A DNA stretch of 64,000 bases from Agrobacterium vaccinii (GTDB lineage Bacteria; Pseudomonadota; Alphaproteobacteria; Rhizobiales; Rhizobiaceae). The stretch covers positions 682,001 to 746,000 of the forward strand of contig NZ_CP054150.1 of assembly GCF_021310995.1 (NCBI RefSeq). Reading direction: 5' to 3'. A program made the translations under genes and the position numbers. Positions 44,932-53,462 of the stretch are shown here, one piece after another; position 1 is the stretch's first letter; each line of letters starts with the position of its first letter. The notes under the pieces are model-generated. The model had not been told where the DNA came from, searched no databases, and saw only the letters and a program-made list of their open reading frames with translations.

Positions 44932-45357
44932 TCATTCAAGGCGCGGGGATGGCTTTTTGAAAGCTTCTCGCGCCTTTTCTATTTCGGCATGGTGGGTTTC
45001 GGCCCAAATCCAGACGCCGCAAAATGCGCTGCCCAAGGTCTTGCCGAGATGGGTCAGGCTATAGTCCACATGAGGCGGAATGACGGGGTGAACGGTGCGG
45101 TTTACCAGCCCGTCGCATTCCATTTGCCGCAGCGTTTTCGTCAGCATTTTCTGGCTGATATCACCGACGACTTTGCCAATCTGGGTGAAGCGCAGCGTGC
45201 CGTTTTCTTCCAGCGCTTCCAGAATGAGCATCGTCCATTTGTCCGCGACCTTCGCGATTATATCCTGAACCAGCGCCTCGATGGCCGGGTCGGTCACATC
45301 GGGTGGTGGGTGCTGGCGCCTGTTTTCGATCTCGGGATCGGCGTGATGCCTTTTCAT
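44932..45357 (-). CDS. HxlR-family transcriptional regulator
   Basis: 141 residues with the winged-helix HxlR pattern: VADKWTMLILEALEENGTLR, FTQIGKVVGDISQKMLTKTL, MECDGLVNRTVHPVIPPHVD. Members sense electrophiles or quinones, often through Cys residues (here CDG and FCGVW). It is divergent from an SDR oxidoreductase gene with 103 bp between the starts, the usual setting in which HxlR controls the neighbouring reductase. Confidence 0.92.
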   Translation of the reverse strand: MKRHHADPEIENRRQHPPPDVTDPAIEALVQDIIAKVADKWTMLILEALEENGTLRFTQIGKVVGDISQKMLTKTLRQMECDGLVNRTVHPVIPPHVDYSLTHLGKTLGSAFCGVWIWAETHHAEIEKAREAFKKPSPRLE

Positions 45358-45460
45358 TCAGACACTCTCTTTCGGGTAAGTATAAATCTTTTGGGTGCCT
45401 ACTTTCGATTAGAGAGCATCGTAGCTAACTTGAGTTCACCCAACAAGAGAGGTTATCTCG

Positions 45461-46219
45461 ATGAAGACGACAGGCAATACCATTCTCATCACCGGCGGCG
45501 GTTCCGGTATCGGTCGGGCGCTGGCCGAAGCGTTTCACGCGCTTGGAAATAAAGTCATCATATCGGGGCGTCGTTGGGCGGTGCTGGATGAGGTGACGGC
45601 TGCCAACCCCGGCATGGCATCCATGGTGCTGGACGCAACCGAGGCCGCCGGCATCCGCGATTTCGCAAACGCCTTGACCCGCGAGCACCCGGATTTGAAT
45701 GTCGTCATCAACAATGCCGGCATCATGAAGAACGAGGATATCATATCCGCACCTGATTATCTCGACACTGCAGAAGAAACCATCGCCACAAATCTTCTGG
45801 CCCCCATCCGCTTGACAGCAGCGCTCTTGCCGCATTTTCTGCAAAAGCCTGACGCAGCGGTATTGACCGTCTCATCGGGCCTCGCCTTCGTACCCATGGT
45901 CGCCACCCCCACCTACAGCGCCACGAAATCGGCCATCCACGCCTATTCAATGGCCATCCGCGAACAGCTCAAAAGCACGTCTGTCGATGTCATCGAGATC
46001 ATTCCGCCCTACGTCCAGACGACGCTCCAAGGCGATCATCAGGCAACGGACGAACGCGCCATGCCGCTGGATGCCTATATCGCCGAGGTCATGGATATTC
46101 TGATCAACCAGCCGGATGCGACGGAAGTGGTGGTGGAACGCTGTAAACCTCTGCGGTTTGCGGCTGAGAACGGCAATTTCGATCAGGTGTTTGGCATGGT
46201 GAACGGGGCTCATTCTTGA
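45461..46219 (+). CDS. Short-chain dehydrogenase, DltE-like
   Basis: 252 residues. The cofactor motif TGGGSGIGRALAEAF is at residues 12-26, NNAG at about 89, and the catalytic Ser (TVSSGLAF) and YSATK follow. Similar proteins are annotated DltE but usually act as NADP-dependent oxidoreductases rather than in teichoic-acid alanylation. Probably regulated by the divergent HxlR gene. RBS AGAGAGG lies upstream of the ATG. Confidence 0.92.
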   Translation: MKTTGNTILITGGGSGIGRALAEAFHALGNKVIISGRRWAVLDEVTAANPGMASMVLDATEAAGIRDFANALTREHPDLNVVINNAGIMKNEDIISAPDYLDTAEETIATNLLAPIRLTAALLPHFLQKPDAAVLTVSSGLAFVPMVATPTYSATKSAIHAYSMAIREQLKSTSVDVIEIIPPYVQTTLQGDHQATDERAMPLDAYIAEVMDILINQPDATEVVVERCKPLRFAAENGNFDQVFGMVNGAHS

Positions 46220-46269
46220 GGAGGAGATGGGGATCGAACAAGTCGCTCCCCTGTCTCGACGTCATCCTC

Positions 46270-46280
46270 GGGCTTGTCCC
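46270..46280. other. Target-site duplication, left copy
   Basis: GGGCTTGTCCC directly before the left end of the insertion sequence; the identical 11 bases stand at 47561-47571 after its right end. Confidence 0.88.
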
Positions 46281-47560
46281 ACTGCTGTCCGGTTTAAACC
46301 TCCGTCCATTGGAGCATCAACTGGTCATTGTGGCATCTGCTGCTGTTGGGTGGTTTGAGAAGACTGTCTGTTCTTTTTCGATGCATGAGGTTGGCCCGCA
46401 CGAGGCGGGCGAAGATCCAGGGGCTTTTGATGGTCTTCTGGTCTGCCTGCGCCATGCGCAGAAGCAGGAAAGCGATGAGGGCCACGGTGATCTGAATGCG
46501 CACGGCGTTTTCTGAGACACCCAGGAAATGCTTGATCTTCAAGGTCTGCTTGACCCATTTGAAGAACAGTTCGATAGCCCAGCGGCGCTTGTAGAGATCG
46601 GCGATCTCTTGCGCAGTGGCATCGAGATCGTTCGACAGGATCCGCAGCACCTTGCCGGTATCCTTTTGCACCGTGATCTCGCGAACCGGGTCGCTGAACG
46701 GGTTCTTGCGGTTGCCGGCCTGACGGGCAGGCAGCAGACCAATGCGATCCGACAGGATGCGACCACCGTTTGCATCCGCGTCCTCCAGCGGCTGCTCATG
46801 CAACACCGTCAAGGGTGTATGGGACTTGAAGCGGGTGACGATGCGGCATCCGGCCTGATCCATCCTGGCCCACCACGAGAAATCATAATAGCCCAGATCA
46901 AAGACGTAGGTCGCGCCCGGTTCGATCGGCATGGCCTTGGCGGCGGTGATGTCATTGACATTGGCGGGTGTGACGGCGGCATAGATCGGTCGCTCTGCGC
47001 CCGCATCATAGACGATGTGGACCTTGGCTCCGCAAGCCTGATGGGAGAACCGCGCCCATTGCGATCCTGCACCGGAAAGGCGAAGGCTCGTGGCATCAAT
47101 CAGATAGGTCGCCTCGCCGACGGACCGTCGCAACCCGCGCCCGGCTCGTGCGACCAGCTCGGCAAACAGACCGGTAAAGACCGCACTTGAGCGTTTGGCA
47201 TTGGCATCAGCCAGTGTCGAACGTGAGGCCGGGCGTGCGCCGAGATGATAAAGGCGTGTCGAATGGCTTTCCAGACCACCTTCGATCTCGCGCAAGCTGA
47301 CAGCACCGGCGAGTTGCCCATACAGCAGGGCGATCAACTGGCTCTTGGTGGACAATCGCCGGATATGCTTGTCGGTGCCATGCTCATCCACAAGCCGCTC
47401 GAAGGTCGACCAGGAAATGCGCTTCAAAAGATCATGAAAAACGCTATTGTGATGCCGCACGGTGTTGCCCCTCTTTCGTGTCCAAATCGTCGCCAAACGC
47501 TTGAATACGAATAGAATCAACACCGTGCGCCGTGTCTACAAATTTAAACCGGACAGCAGT
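46281..47560. mobile_element. Complete IS4-family insertion sequence, 1280 bp
   Basis: Perfect 18-bp terminal inverted repeats: ACTGCTGTCCGGTTTAAA at 46281-46298 and its complement at 47543-47560. An 11-bp direct duplication of target sequence flanks it, so it looks recently inserted. It carries one transposase gene on the minus strand. The element lies within a rhizobial intergenic palindrome (CTCGGGCTTGTCCCGAG), splitting it without hitting a gene. Confidence 0.93.
46294..47523 (-). CDS. IS4-family transposase (DUF4372 plus DDE domain)
   Basis: 409 residues, intact. The N-terminal DUF4372-type segment (HHNSVFHDLLKRISWSTFER) precedes the DDE core; Asp candidates are in YLIDATSLRLSG and YVFDLGYYDFSW, and the Glu in the WAIELFFKWVKQ line. 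The stop codon lies inside the left inverted repeat. Starts at 47523 or at a GTG near 47463 (RHHNSVF) are both possible. Because the frame and both ends are intact, the copy may be active. Confidence 0.92.
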   Translation of the reverse strand: MLILFVFKRLATIWTRKRGNTVRHHNSVFHDLLKRISWSTFERLVDEHGTDKHIRRLSTKSQLIALLYGQLAGAVSLREIEGGLESHSTRLYHLGARPASRSTLADANAKRSSAVFTGLFAELVARAGRGLRRSVGEATYLIDATSLRLSGAGSQWARFSHQACGAKVHIVYDAGAERPIYAAVTPANVNDITAAKAMPIEPGATYVFDLGYYDFSWWARMDQAGCRIVTRFKSHTPLTVLHEQPLEDADANGGRILSDRIGLLPARQAGNRKNPFSDPVREITVQKDTGKVLRILSNDLDATAQEIADLYKRRWAIELFFKWVKQTLKIKHFLGVSENAVRIQITVALIAFLLLRMAQADQKTIKSPWIFARLVRANLMHRKRTDSLLKPPNSSRCHNDQLMLQWTEV

Positions 47561-47636
47561 GGGCTTGTCCCGAGGATCCAATCACGTCTCCATATTTGCG
47601 ACGAGAAAGATGCTCGGGACAAGCCCGAGCATGACG
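47561..47636. repeat. Right part of the interrupted palindrome and its inverted partner
   Basis: The target duplication (47561-47571) is followed by the rest of the broken palindrome, GAGGATCC, and at about 47608-47636 by an inverted partner GATGCTCGGGACAAGCCCGA.. reading ATGACG at its end, matching CGTCAT at 46260-46265 on the left of the element. Joining the flanks restores a two-arm repeat like the others in this window. Confidence 0.75.
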
Positions 47637-47695
47637 AAAAGCGGGCGTTCAAACACGATCAACCCTTTGACAGTGCTATCCTTTTCTGCCCAAAC

Positions 47696-48523
47696 CTACT
47701 TATCCCACTCCGGCGCCAGATGGCCCGGATTGACGATCCGGCCATCCGCCTTCGCCAGCGCAAAGATCGCCTGCATTTCGTCACTGGAAAGCTCGAAATC
47801 GAAGATGTCGTAGTTTTCCTGCAACCGGCTCTCCGTCGCGGTTTTGGATAGCCCGATGACATCCGGTTGCTGCACGGCCCAGCGGAGTGCGACTTGTGCT
47901 GCCGTCTTGCCGTGTTTCGCGCCAATGTCCTTCAGCACCGTATCGTGGGGCACCTTGCCGTCGGCCATCAAGTAGTAGGCCGTAATGGAAATGCCGTGTT
48001 TGCGGGCAGCTTCGATGACCTTGGTCTGGTCGAGATAAGGGTGGTACTCGATCTGGTTGTTGGCAACGGGTGCATCGGAGAGTTTTACGGCCTCGTCGGT
48101 CAGCGCCACGTTGAAGTTGGAAATACCGATATTGCGGGTCTTGCCAGCCTTGTGCACCTCGTTCAGCGCGCCCATGCGTTCCGCCAGCGGCACGTCGCTC
48201 TTTGGCCAATGCAGCAGAAGAAGGTCGACGTAATCAGTCTTCAGCTTTTTCAGGCTCTCATCGACCGACTTGATGAAGTCGGCATGCTTATATTGATCGA
48301 CCCAAACCTTGGTCGTGAGAAAGATGTCGCCACGCGCAATACCGGAATTGGCGATGACGTCGCCGACGGACGCTTCGTTCTTGTAGATTTGCGCCGTATC
48401 GACGTGGCGAAAGCCGAGTTTCAGGGCCTGCGGCAGAATGCGGTGGACGTCGTCATCCGGCATCCGAAACGTGCCGAAGCCGAGCGCTGGAATGTTCGCG
48501 CCATTGGCGTTCACTGTGTGCAT
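47696..48523 (-). CDS. Aldo/keto reductase
   Basis: 275 residues. The catalytic tetrad of the superfamily is present: Asp42 and Tyr47 in HVDTAQIYKNE, Lys72 in FLTTKVW and His105 in LLLLHWP. The TIM-barrel pattern continues with RNIGISNFNV and NQIEYHPYLDQ. Closest in style to 2,5-diketo-D-gluconate reductases, which reduce aldehydes and ketones with NADPH. The gene starts just before a non-coding stretch with a terminator and ends 60 bp past the IS-disrupted repeat. Confidence 0.93.
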   Translation of the reverse strand: MHTVNANGANIPALGFGTFRMPDDDVHRILPQALKLGFRHVDTAQIYKNEASVGDVIANSGIARGDIFLTTKVWVDQYKHADFIKSVDESLKKLKTDYVDLLLLHWPKSDVPLAERMGALNEVHKAGKTRNIGISNFNVALTDEAVKLSDAPVANNQIEYHPYLDQTKVIEAARKHGISITAYYLMADGKVPHDTVLKDIGAKHGKTAAQVALRWAVQQPDVIGLSKTATESRLQENYDIFDFELSSDEMQAIFALAKADGRIVNPGHLAPEWDK

Positions 48524-48693
48524 GATCGTCTCCTTGGTGGGAGTTGGCCCGGCAGTGCGGGCGGGAATGTGTACCAGGGATAAGTGTGTGGTTGGCGGTT
48601 TGGTTCAAGCCGCTTTAGCAACATTCGCCGAATGAAGGTTGGGCACATTGCGCAAAAGCCCCGGTTTTCTAGGCCCGGGCGGGACAACACAAA

Positions 48694-48715
48694 ATGCGGG
48701 CACCATGGCCCGCAT
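48694..48715 (-). terminator. Terminator downstream of the TadG-like gene
   Basis: ATGCGGGC and GCCCGCAT form an 8-bp stem with a 6-nt loop. In the minus direction it is followed by TTTT; in the plus direction by CGTTTTTT. It lies about 47 bp past the end of the minus-strand TadG-like gene. Confidence 0.75.
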
Positions 48716-48761
48716 CGTTTTTTCCGTTGGTGATCTATCTGCCGAAACAGACCGGCTTTTC

Positions 48762-50051
48762 TTAGCTTGTCAGGCGTGGTGAGGTGATCACGCGCTTGAA
48801 CAGGGCTGCCATGGCGTCAGTAATGCCCTGTGTCGGGCTGACCTCGAAGTAGAGGCCGGGCGTGGCGCATTCTTCCATCTTGGTGCCGATCTGCGACTGG
48901 AATGGGCTGATCCACTTGTTGTACCAGTCGTTGGTCGGCAGGGGCAGATAGGTGGTGTAGAGCACGGCGATGCGGTAGCCTTTGTCTTTCAGCGCGGTGC
49001 AAAGCTTTGTGTCGATAGGCTCCTGACAACGACCACCGGTCAGCTTCTTTGTGCAGCCCGATGGCTTGTAGCTATCGCCGACGCCATCGGAAACGAAGAA
49101 GACGACCTTATCGGGGTTTGCGGAACTCGTGCCATCGCCTGCTGTGCTCATCTTGGTGCTGATTTGCGTGAGAGCACGATCAAAGTCGGTCATCTGGTCG
49201 TTGTTGAAACCCTGCATCGGGATCGACATCAGGTCGATGTCGCTTGCCTTCTTTTTGGTGGTGGCAAGATCGGCACTCAAGGCCGATACTTCCAGAAGCT
49301 TGGTATCTTCAGCCTTTTCACCGAACGTATAGACTGCCATCCTGTACTGGTTGACGGCCTTGCGGGTGGCGACAGCGGTGTCCATCAGGCTTGCGGTTGC
49401 CTGCGCAACGACGTTGATGCGGGTGGTGACGCCAAGCGACTTGGCCTTGAAATAATAGCTGTTCTGGTCGGCCACACCGTCTTTCACGATGTGACAGGCG
49501 AAGGCACATTTGTCGCTGGTGTTTGCCACCAGCTTCGCCACGTCGGCGGGTGTCGCGCCAACGCCCATGGACGGTGTGTTGTCCAGCAGCAGGTAGAAGT
49601 CGCTATAGGTTTCTGTTTCGTATTTCGCGGTGGCCCTGCCGGCCACGGTCACGAATTGCTTGCCAAGGATTTTGGTCAGCGAGGTATTGACGGTGGCCTG
49701 AAAGGTAACCGCGGCCTGCACGACATTGCCGACCTTCTCAACGCTCAACGAAACATTTTCGACCTTGAAATCCTCGCGCCCCACGGCGTCGCTCGTGAAG
49801 AACTCCAGCGCCTCGCCATTGGGAACCGAAATCTTGCCGTCACCCGACATCTTCCGGGCAGCTTCCACATAGGTGGACATCTTGGCCACGGAAGACAGAA
49901 CGGCGGCATCGGCCGCCTGCTGAAGATCGGTCTTTACAGCCATTGCCTGGCTGATATCCAGCGCCACGCCCGCCGACCCGAAAATCGGGACGATCATCAG
50001 CGCGGTCAGAATTCCAAAGTTACCCGATCTGTCTTGCCAGAAATTTCGCAC
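48762..50051 (-). CDS. TadE/TadG-like protein with von Willebrand A-type domain
   Basis: 429 residues. The N-terminus (SGNFGILTALMIVPIFGSAG) is the prepilin-like TadG segment that anchors the protein in the inner membrane. A vWA-type domain begins near residue 150; its metal-binding line reads LLLDNTPSMG, with Thr in place of the usual Ser. Six Cys in the C-terminal half could form disulfides (CAFACH, SGCTKK, GRCQEP). Tad systems build Flp pili; no other tad genes are in this window, so it is an isolated copy. Confidence 0.87.
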   Translation of the reverse strand: MRNFWQDRSGNFGILTALMIVPIFGSAGVALDISQAMAVKTDLQQAADAAVLSSVAKMSTYVEAARKMSGDGKISVPNGEALEFFTSDAVGREDFKVENVSLSVEKVGNVVQAAVTFQATVNTSLTKILGKQFVTVAGRATAKYETETYSDFYLLLDNTPSMGVGATPADVAKLVANTSDKCAFACHIVKDGVADQNSYYFKAKSLGVTTRINVVAQATASLMDTAVATRKAVNQYRMAVYTFGEKAEDTKLLEVSALSADLATTKKKASDIDLMSIPMQGFNNDQMTDFDRALTQISTKMSTAGDGTSSANPDKVVFFVSDGVGDSYKPSGCTKKLTGGRCQEPIDTKLCTALKDKGYRIAVLYTTYLPLPTNDWYNKWISPFQSQIGTKMEECATPGLYFEVSPTQGITDAMAALFKRVITSPRLTS

Positions 50052-50222
50052 GTTCTACCCCAGCGTTACGATGTGCTGGAAGTATAGGTCGACAAAATTG
50101 AAAACTCGTTTCCGTAGATAACTAACGTGTTGTGAATATATTGCATTAATCTATTGATATTCAGGCATAATCATAGGGCCTTAAAGCCGTTTCGAGATGA
50201 CGGCGATCTTCAGGGAAATACA

Positions 50223-50918
50223 GTGTCACGTTCTCAGCGGCTTTTCGATCTCTTGCAACTTTTGCGCACGCATCGCAGGCCGGTCAGCGGCGCTGAACTG
50301 GCTAGAGAGACTGGCATCAGCCTGCGCACACTCTACCGCGATATCGCGACGCTTCAGGCGCAGGGCGCCAATATCGAGGGTGAGGCCGGTGTGGGATATG
50401 TGCTGCGACCCGGTTTTCTGCTGCCACCCCTGATGTTCACCGAAGCAGAAATAGAAGCGCTTGTTCTGGGCTCGCGCTGGGTGGCAGGCCGGGCGGATGG
50501 CACCATGGCAACCGCGGCGCGGGCAGCGTTGGCAAAAATCGCCGCCGTTCTGCCGGAAGAACTGGGCGAAGAGCTCGAAAACTCCACGCTTTTGATCGGC
50601 CCCGGCAAGGTGCTGGAGATGGCGCATGTCGAGCTTGGTGTGCTGCGGGCAACCATTCGCAGCCAGTTGAAAGCACAGATCGACTACGGCGATGAAAATG
50701 GGCAGGGCACGCAACGCACGGTGTGGCCCTTTGCGCTGGCGTTTTTCGATCAGGTTCGGGTGGTTCTGGCATGGTGCGAGCTACGGCAGGATTTTCGCAG
50801 CTTCCGCGCACACCGCATCACCGCGTTCCAGCCAACGTCCACACGATACCCACGCAGCCGCCAATCGCTTTTGAAGGAATGGCGTGCGCGCCAGACAATC
50901 ACTGCTGACAAAAACTGA
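50223..50918 (+). CDS. HTH-11/WYL-type (YafY family) transcriptional regulator
   Basis: 231 residues from the GTG at 50223, preceded by AGGGA; an ATG at 50154 would add an unlike N-terminus. The HTH is SGAELARETGISLRTLYRDI (residues about 20-40), and the C-terminal part has the WYL-like region RTVWPFALAFFDQVRVVLAW followed by RQDFRSFRAHRIT. WYL proteins sense small ligands or nucleotides. It is 48 bp before the VOC gene and may regulate it. Confidence 0.87.
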   Translation: MSRSQRLFDLLQLLRTHRRPVSGAELARETGISLRTLYRDIATLQAQGANIEGEAGVGYVLRPGFLLPPLMFTEAEIEALVLGSRWVAGRADGTMATAARAALAKIAAVLPEELGEELENSTLLIGPGKVLEMAHVELGVLRATIRSQLKAQIDYGDENGQGTQRTVWPFALAFFDQVRVVLAWCELRQDFRSFRAHRITAFQPTSTRYPRSRQSLLKEWRARQTITADKN

Positions 50919-50966
50919 CAGCAGTACGGTCTAGGCTCACTCCATCGTCACAAAGGAGACAGAGCG

Positions 50967-51335
50967 ATGACCCACCCCAACTTCACCATCCTGTTCGCGG
51001 AAAACCCGGTAAAAAGCACCGAATTCTACAAGGACCTGTTCGGCACTGCACCGGTCGAAGCGTCCGAGACCTTCGCGCTGTTCATTCTGCAAGGCGGCCT
51101 CAAATTCGGCCTTTGGTCACGCCACACGGCAGAACCCGCCGTGACCGTGACAGGTGGCGGAACGGAAGTCGTCTTTCAGGTGGCGGCGGATAGCGATGTC
51201 GATGCGCGCCACCTCGAATGGAAGGCCAAAGGCCTGACTGTTCTGCAAGCGCCGACCGCCATGGATTTCGGTTACACCTTCGCAGCCGCTGACCCCGATG
51301 GGCACCGCCTGCGCGTTTACGCCTTCCACGGCTAA
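50967..51335 (+). CDS. Single-domain VOC protein (glyoxalase/bleomycin-resistance type)
   Basis: 122 residues. The fold pattern is [38 protein letters not shown] and [20 protein letters not shown]. Metal ligands are not clearly conserved. Follows the WYL regulator, with AAAGGAG before the ATG. Its stop overlaps the end of the convergent tam gene by four bases. Confidence 0.88.
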   Translation: MTHPNFTILFAENPVKSTEFYKDLFGTAPVEASETFALFILQGGLKFGLWSRHTAEPAVTVTGGGTEVVFQVAADSDVDARHLEWKAKGLTVLQAPTAMDFGYTFAAADPDGHRLRVYAFHG

Positions 51336-52102
51336 CGCTTGACCGCCACGATAAACAGGCGTGGAAACCGCAGCAGCCGCCGCCCGTCTGCCATGGGTGG
51401 ATAGGCGGCGTCGATGCGGGCCAGATAGTCGGTGAGGAACGCTTCGCGGTGTTCTTCGCCTGCCGCATCCAGATAGGGGCGAAGGCCGGTGCCCTTGACC
51501 CATTCCACAATGGCCTGGGCAGTCTGCATAGGATGGTTATAGATCGTGTGCCAGACATCGACGCGTGCCGATTTCGGAGAAAGCCGGTCGAAATAGGTGG
51601 CGGGAGAAGGCAGGGGGTGTCGGCGCAATCGGTTGCCCTCGAATGCTGCGCTCCAAGGTCCCGCAGCGCCGGTTTCTTCCATCGCAAGATGGCTGGGCTC
51701 GCCCAAATTATCCGGCATCTGCACGGCCAGCACGCCGCCGGGCTTCAAGTGATCCATCAGCGTAACGAGAACATCCAAGTGGTTCGGCAGCCATTGAAAA
51801 ACGGCATTGGCATAGAGCAGATCGGCCTTCTGCTGTGGCTTCCATGTGGCAAGATCGGCTCTCTGGAACGTGGTGTTGGGCAACCGAAGCCGCGCTTTTT
51901 CCAGCATATCCTGATCGCTATCCACGCCCGTGATGACGTTGACACCGTAGCGTTCGGCCAGAAGCTCCGTGGAATTGCCGGGTCCACAACCCAGATCGTA
52001 CCCCGCCACCAGCTTTTCCAGCGGCACCTGCGCCAGGAGATCGCTGGCCGGACGCGTGCGTTCATTCTCGAATTTCAGATATTGTTGCGCCGACCAGACC
52101 AT
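51332..52102 (-). CDS. tam: Trans-aconitate 2-methyltransferase
   Basis: 256 residues. The SAM-binding motif I is [11 protein letters not shown] and post-I is [14 protein letters not shown]; the rest ([40 protein letters not shown]) follows Tam closely. It methylates trans-aconitate, a toxic by-product of aconitase that inhibits the citric acid cycle. The start [19 protein letters not shown] is the typical beginning of the family. Confidence 0.93.
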   Translation of the reverse strand: MVWSAQQYLKFENERTRPASDLLAQVPLEKLVAGYDLGCGPGNSTELLAERYGVNVITGVDSDQDMLEKARLRLPNTTFQRADLATWKPQQKADLLYANAVFQWLPNHLDVLVTLMDHLKPGGVLAVQMPDNLGEPSHLAMEETGAAGPWSAAFEGNRLRRHPLPSPATYFDRLSPKSARVDVWHTIYNHPMQTAQAIVEWVKGTGLRPYLDAAGEEHREAFLTDYLARIDAAYPPMADGRRLLRFPRLFIVAVKR

Positions 52103-52337
52103 TTTTCACTCCTTCGCCAACCTTGAATTTTGCACGGCGTGGCGGCCCTGACCAGCCGACAACCCATCAATAAGCGTGATGGGTCCATCGACGCCGTTTG
52201 TGTAATTGCGCAATAAAATCCAAGGATTGGGGCGGTTTTCCGTAACTTTCCATCAATTTCCGATGTCAGAAGCATTTGGTCTTGACGCTTGGAGTGCAGA
52301 GGCATTCATTCGCCGGAACTATTCCAAGGAGAATGCC

Positions 52338-53225
52338 ATGTCCGTCGATACCGCACCCCGATCCACCACCTGGACTTATGTCGATGGCCAGTGGCTGCCC
52401 GGCAATCCGCCGTTGATCGGGCCGACCTCGCATGCCATGTGGCTGGCTTCCACGGTGTTCGATGGTGCGCGCTGGTTCAACGGTCTGGCGCCGGATCTCG
52501 ATCTGCACTGCCAGCGCGTCAACCGCTCTGCCATCAACATGGGCCTGAAGCCGACCTTTACGGCAGAGGAAATCGAGCAACTGGCGCTGGAAGGTGTGGC
52601 CAAGTTCGATGGCAATATGGCGATCTACATCAAGCCGATGTACTGGGCCGAACATGGCATGCCGGGCAGCATCGTTGCACCGGATGCAGCCTCCACGCGC
52701 TTCGCACTATGCCTGTTCGAAGCGCCGATGGATGCAGGCGCGCCTGTAACACTGACGGTCTCGTCGCTTCGCCGCCCTTCGCCGGAAACAGCCATGACGG
52801 ATGCCAAGGCCGGTAGCCTGTACCCCAACAGTGGACGCGCCATCATCGAGGCCCGTTCTCGCGGGTTCAGCGGCGCGTTGATGCTGGATATGAACGGCAA
52901 TGTCGCCGAGACGTCCTCGGCCAACGTCTTCATGGTCAAGGACGGTGTCGTCTTCACGCCCGTGCCCAACCGCACCTTCCTCGCCGGCATTACCCGCTCC
53001 CGCGTCATGCTCCTGCTGCGTCAGGCCGGTTTCGATGTGCGCGAGGTAACGCTCTCGGTTCAGGATTTCCGCGAAGCCGACGAAATCTTCTGCTCCGGCA
53101 ATTACTCCAAAGTCTCGCCCGTGACGAAGCTGGACGAGCGTGAATTGCAGGCCGGTCCGGTCGCCCGTAAGGCGCTGGATTTGTATATGGAGTGGGCGGC
53201 GAGCTCGGGTGTCGAGGCGGAGTGA
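52338..53225 (+). CDS. Branched-chain-type (class IV) aminotransferase
   Basis: 295 residues from the ATG at 52338 (AAGGAGA upstream). Fold-type IV features: STVFDGARWFNG near residue 38, the PLP lysine in TDAKAGSLYPNSGRAIIEAR near 155 and GNVAETSSANVFMV near 195. It moves amino groups between a branched-chain or related amino acid and 2-oxoglutarate. Family annotation as IlvE is usual in rhizobia, though some relatives are D-amino-acid or other class IV aminotransferases. A complex repeat follows the gene. Confidence 0.9.
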   Translation: MSVDTAPRSTTWTYVDGQWLPGNPPLIGPTSHAMWLASTVFDGARWFNGLAPDLDLHCQRVNRSAINMGLKPTFTAEEIEQLALEGVAKFDGNMAIYIKPMYWAEHGMPGSIVAPDAASTRFALCLFEAPMDAGAPVTLTVSSLRRPSPETAMTDAKAGSLYPNSGRAIIEARSRGFSGALMLDMNGNVAETSSANVFMVKDGVVFTPVPNRTFLAGITRSRVMLLLRQAGFDVREVTLSVQDFREADEIFCSGNYSKVSPVTKLDERELQAGPVARKALDLYMEWAASSGVEAE

Positions 53226-53255
53226 GGGAGCCAAGCCGCAGGTGTTGAGCTTGGG

Positions 53256-53446
53256 GCGGGACCCCTCACTTGCGATTTCTAACACTTAGCGAAGACGCTA
53301 AGATGTTGAAATCGCTTTCTCTCCCACAAGGGGAGAGATAAGGCTGCCGCGCCGCCGCAGGTTACCTCTCCCCCTGTGGGAGAGGACAGAAAATCACGAT
53401 CTTAGCTGAAAGCTAAGTCGTAGATTTTCTAGGTGAGGGGTCCAGC
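53256..53446. repeat. Nested palindromic repeat element, about 190 bp
   Basis: Outer arms GGGACCCCTCACT (53258-53270) and AGGTGAGGGGTCC (53431-53443) enclose small hairpins CTTAGCG-AAGA-CGCTAAG (53285-53302) and CTTAGCT-GAA-AGCTAAG (53401-53417) and inverted copies of CTCTCCCACAAGGGGAGAG (53320-53338) and CCTCTCCCCCTGTGGGAGAGG (53365-53385). It reads as a mosaic of rhizobial intergenic elements between the aminotransferase and argP genes. Confidence 0.85.
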
Positions 53447-53462
53447 CCCTTGCTCCAACCTG

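Noticed and set aside
45461..46219. Teichoic-acid D-alanylation role for the DltE-like gene, linked to the TagD/TagB-like pair
   Set aside because: DltE-like proteins are generic short-chain dehydrogenases, there is no dltABCD, and the genes are over 40 kb apart.
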